From: Noviherbaspirillum sp. Root189
GTDB lineage: Bacteria; Pseudomonadota; Gammaproteobacteria; Burkholderiales; Burkholderiaceae_D
Length of the DNA stretch: 48,711 nucleotides
Direction: 5' to 3'
Assembly: GCF_001428545.1 (NCBI RefSeq)
Contig: NZ_LMHZ01000013.1
Coordinates: 95,684-144,394, forward strand
Made by a program: the position numbers and the translations under genes. Numbering within the stretch: the first letter of the stretch is position 1; the number at the start of each line of letters is the position of its first letter. The notes below the pieces were generated by a model. That model saw only the letters and a program-made list of their open reading frames with translations, was not told the DNA's origin and searched no databases. This document shows, in pieces, positions 46,339 to 48,711 of the stretch.

Positions 46339-47748
46339 TTACCACTGAATGATCTTGCCGGGATTCAGGATATTTTTGGGGTCGAACGCATGCTTGAGGA
46401 TGCGCATGCTTTCGATGGCTTCTTCGCCGTGTTCCTGCACCAGAAAATCCATCTTGTGCATTCCCACGCCATGTTCGCCGGTGCAGGTGCCGTCCATGGA
46501 AATGGCGCGTGCCACCATGCGGGCATTGACGCCTTCCGCCTTGGCGACATCGGCCGGATCATTCGGATCGACCATCATCAGCACATGGAAATTGCCGTCG
46601 CCGACATGGCCGATGATGGAATAGATCATGTCGTTCTTTTCGCAATCGGCCTTGGTGTCGAGGATGCATTCCGCGAGACGGGAAATCGGCACGCAGCAAT
46701 CGGTCGAGATCGCCCGTCCGCCGGGGCGCATCTGCAGCATCGCGAAATACGCATTGTGCCGCGCGGTCCACAGGCGGGTGCGGTCTTCGGGCCGGGTCGC
46801 CCATTCGAAACCGATCGCGTTGTACTCCGCGGCAATTTCCTGGACCAGCTGCGCCTGTTCGGCCACCCCGTTTTCGCTGCCGTGAAATTCGAACAGCAGC
46901 AACGGCTTTTCAGGCAAGCCAAGCTTGTCGTGCGCATTGATCGAGCGCACGCTGTTTTCATCCAGAAACTCGACACGGGCGACCGGCACGCCCATCTGTA
47001 TCGTGCGGATCACCGAATTGACCGCATCGGCGGTCGATGGAAACGAACATACCGCAGCGGACACGGCTTCCGGCTGCGGGTAGATTCTGACGGTGACTTC
47101 GGTAATGATGCCCAATGTGCCTTCGCTGCCGACGAAGATGCGGGTCAGGTCATAGCCGGCGGACGACTTTTTTGCGCGCGTGCCGGTCTTGATGATGCGC
47201 CCGTCGGAGGTCACCACTGTGAGAGCCAGGGTGTTTTCACGCATGGTGCCGTAGCGCACGGCGTTGGTGCCGGACGCGCGGGTTGCGGCCATGCCGCCGA
47301 GTGAGGCATCGGCGCCCGGGTCGATTGGGAAGAACAAGCCGGTATCGCGGATTTCCTGGTTGAGTTGCTTGCGGGTCACACCTGCCTGGACAGTCACTGT
47401 CTGGTCTTCCGCATGCACGGCCAGCACCTGGTTCATCTGCGACAGGTCGATGGTGACGCCACCGCGCAAGGCGAGGATGTGCCCTTCCAGCGAGGTGCCG
47501 GTGCCATAGGGAATGACGGGCACATCATGGCTTGCGCAGAGCTTGACCGTCTGCGCCACTTCTTCGGTGGTCTGAGCGAACACCACTGCGTCAGGCAGCA
47601 TCGGATCGTAGGATGACTCATCGCGGCCGTGGTGTTCCCGCATGGCTTGCGAGGTCGACAGGCGATCTTCGAAGATGGATTCGAGTGCGGCCAGCAATTC
47701 GGCCGGAAGCGGCCTCTTGAGTGACGAGGCAGTGGCGGGATGGTTCAT
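46339..47748 (-). CDS. FAD-linked oxidase, D-lactate dehydrogenase (cytochrome) type
   Basis: 469 residues from the ATG at 47748 (GGAGA upstream). Same fold as GlcD: an FAD_binding_4 domain with IPYGTGTSLEGH and GGMAATRASGTNAVRYG, then a C-terminal FAD-oxidase domain with IIGHVGDGNFH and CTGEHGVGMHKM. The sequence is closer to eukaryote-type D-lactate dehydrogenase (LDHD/Dld1) than to GlcD. D-2-hydroxyglutarate or a related 2-hydroxyacid is also possible. It follows the divergent cobalamin gene start by 130 bp. Confidence 0.88.
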   Translation of the reverse strand: MNHPATASSLKRPLPAELLAALESIFEDRLSTSQAMREHHGRDESSYDPMLPDAVVFAQTTEEVAQTVKLCASHDVPVIPYGTGTSLEGHILALRGGVTIDLSQMNQVLAVHAEDQTVTVQAGVTRKQLNQEIRDTGLFFPIDPGADASLGGMAATRASGTNAVRYGTMRENTLALTVVTSDGRIIKTGTRAKKSSAGYDLTRIFVGSEGTLGIITEVTVRIYPQPEAVSAAVCSFPSTADAVNSVIRTIQMGVPVARVEFLDENSVRSINAHDKLGLPEKPLLLFEFHGSENGVAEQAQLVQEIAAEYNAIGFEWATRPEDRTRLWTARHNAYFAMLQMRPGGRAISTDCCVPISRLAECILDTKADCEKNDMIYSIIGHVGDGNFHVLMMVDPNDPADVAKAEGVNARMVARAISMDGTCTGEHGVGMHKMDFLVQEHGEEAIESMRILKHAFDPKNILNPGKIIQW

Positions 47749-47878
47749 GGATGTCTCCGTTTTTGCGGGCGTTTGCCTGATTTTACTCCCTTGCGCCTTT
47801 GTGAACATCGTCACTTTCGTGACTGCATCGCGATCGGTTTTACCGTATGCTGGATGTTTTCATTTACCTATCACCATC

Positions 47879-48436
47879 ATGGGCAACCGACTCTCAAAAA
47901 TCGCGACGCGAACCGGCGATAACGGCACCACTGGCCTGGGCGACGGCAGCCGCGTCGGCAAGGACAGCTTGCGTGTCCACGCCATGGGCGACGTCGATGA
48001 ACTCAATTCCCACATCGGCCTGCTGCTGTGCGAAGACCTGCCGCCGGCGTTGCGCGACGAGCTTGTCTCGATCCAGCATGATTTGTTCGATCTTGGCGGC
48101 GAGCTATGCATTCCTGGCTACACGCTGATCACCGACGTGCATGTGGCGCGACTGGACACGCTGCTGGAGAAATACAACGCTGATTTGCCGCCGCTGAAGG
48201 ATTTCATCCTTCCTGCGGGTGCGCGCAGTGCGGCCCTTGCCCATGTTTGCCGCACGATCTGCCGTCGCGCTGAACGGGCGATTGTCAGCCTGGGGAATAG
48301 CGAAACGATCAATGACAATCCGCGGCAGTATATGAATCGATTGTCGGATCTGATGTTTGTATTGTCGCGGGTGTTGAACCGGTTTGCGGGCGGGAGCGAT
48401 GTGTTGTGGGAGAAGGAGCGGAAGCGGGATGTTTGA
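47879..48436 (+). CDS. Cob(I)alamin adenosyltransferase, PduO type
   Basis: 185 residues from the ATG at 47879; the frame extends upstream antisense to the lactate dehydrogenase gene and should be ignored. It transfers the adenosyl group of ATP to cob(I)alamin. The N-terminal ATP-binding TRTGDNGTTGLGDG, the central RRAERAIVSLG and the C-terminal NRLSDLMFVLSRVLNR are characteristic of the PduO family (not CobA). No cobalamin riboswitch or other B12 genes are nearby. Confidence 0.94.
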   Translation: MGNRLSKIATRTGDNGTTGLGDGSRVGKDSLRVHAMGDVDELNSHIGLLLCEDLPPALRDELVSIQHDLFDLGGELCIPGYTLITDVHVARLDTLLEKYNADLPPLKDFILPAGARSAALAHVCRTICRRAERAIVSLGNSETINDNPRQYMNRLSDLMFVLSRVLNRFAGGSDVLWEKERKRDV

Positions 48437-48518
48437 AGCGGGAGCGCTTGAAGAGGCTTACTAACTCGTTGCCACTTTAAGTTCACCACGCAGTTGAACC
48501 GCACTACCCCCATCCTAG

Positions 48519-48542
48519 CCTTCCCCCTGCAAGAGGGAAGGG
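48519..48542. repeat. Short palindromic repeat, degenerate copy
   Basis: CCTTCCCCCT-GC-AAGAGGGAAGGG with the ACCCCCATCCTAG left flank is another member of the family at 226-246, between the adenosyltransferase gene and the hairpin repeat. Confidence 0.7.
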
Positions 48543-48610
48543 ACCGGGCAGCGTAACGGTGAGAGCCGGAGCACTTGACCACGTTGCCCATAGAGGCTGT
48601 GGTGGTTGTT

Positions 48611-48711
48611 CCCCTGTGCCGACGCCAAAAGAGTGCGCGTCAAAACGGATAAAGAAGCGAAACCTGTTTGAGCCGCAGGCGAGTTTGTTTCGCTTCCCGT
48701 TTTGGCGCGCG
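48611..48711 (+). repeat. Hairpin repeat, copy 3 (cut by window end)
   Basis: It starts CCCCTGTGCCGACGCCAAAAGAG and continues nearly identical to 434-530. The inner stem bases differ (TGCGCGTCAAAACGG) and the opposite arm changes to match (CCGTTTTGGCGCGC), which keeps pairing. The outer right arm lies beyond the window. Confidence 0.85.

Noticed and set aside
47749-47878. Cobalamin riboswitch upstream of the adenosyltransferase
   Set aside because: Only 130 bp separate the divergent starts and I see no B12-box-like conserved core.

Overview
The window looks like a chromosomal segment of a GC-rich betaproteobacterium, most likely in the Burkholderiales near Oxalobacteraceae (Herbaspirillum/Noviherbaspirillum-like). 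The evidence is gene content and order: queA-tgt-yajC-secD-secF next to recG-oxyR, nudJ-mnmA, yggS-proC divergent from pilT-pilU, glcD-glcE-glcF, and a Burkholderia-type luxI/luxR pair with an RsaM-like gene. This placement is inferred from family resemblance, not from a database search. I recognise 47 protein genes. I see no tRNA, rRNA, CRISPR array, transposase or phage gene.

Layout. 1-612: a nested inverted-repeat region of hairpin repeats. 613-3635: fused pntA and pntB transhydrogenase (minus). 4053-5634: nudJ-mnmA. 5666-6043: GFA-family protein. 6197-7100: iron genes hemP, a small unknown gene and bfd. 7364-9499: quorum-sensing cassette (RsaM-like gene, luxI, luxR) with two lux-box promoters. 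9794-10264: bacterioferritin. 10373-10534: first copy of a MITE-like repeat. 10597-12771: glutathione transferase and purB, divergent. 13021-16526: cytochrome b561, two YceI proteins, MarR regulator, cytochrome c-prime, and a second b-type cytochrome facing the other way. 16608-22597: queA-tgt-yajC-secD-secF operon (minus), ending in a terminator with the second MITE copy beside it. 22793-26085: recG and oxyR. 26157-30647: ugpBAEC glycerol-3-phosphate importer (minus) with a candidate Pho box. 30834-32119: ubiA and a DUF883 protein. 32248-33766: yggS-proC (minus). 33842-36549: pilT-pilU-gpx. 36621-37675: lrgA-lrgB (minus). 37806-40940: a seven-PAS diguanylate cyclase with a LOV-like domain. 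41269-45073: glcDEF glycolate oxidase (minus). 45340-48436: LysR regulator, D-lactate dehydrogenase-type flavoprotein, and cobalamin adenosyltransferase. 48437-48711: intergenic repeats, including a third hairpin-repeat copy cut by the window end.

How the genes work together. Most of the window is core metabolism: NADPH supply, tRNA modification, protein export, purine and proline synthesis, ubiquinone synthesis and glycolate/D-lactate oxidation into the quinone pool. The regulatory interest lies in three places. The quorum-sensing cassette is wedged between bfd and bfr, which act together in iron storage and release. The RsaM-like gene and luxI each carry a lux box placed at nearly the same distance from a -10 element, which predicts paired activation of the synthase and its probable brake. 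The large PAS-GGDEF protein contains a LOV-type domain that keeps the reactive cysteine but has lost several flavin contacts. The intergenic regions hold at least three dispersed palindromic repeat families.
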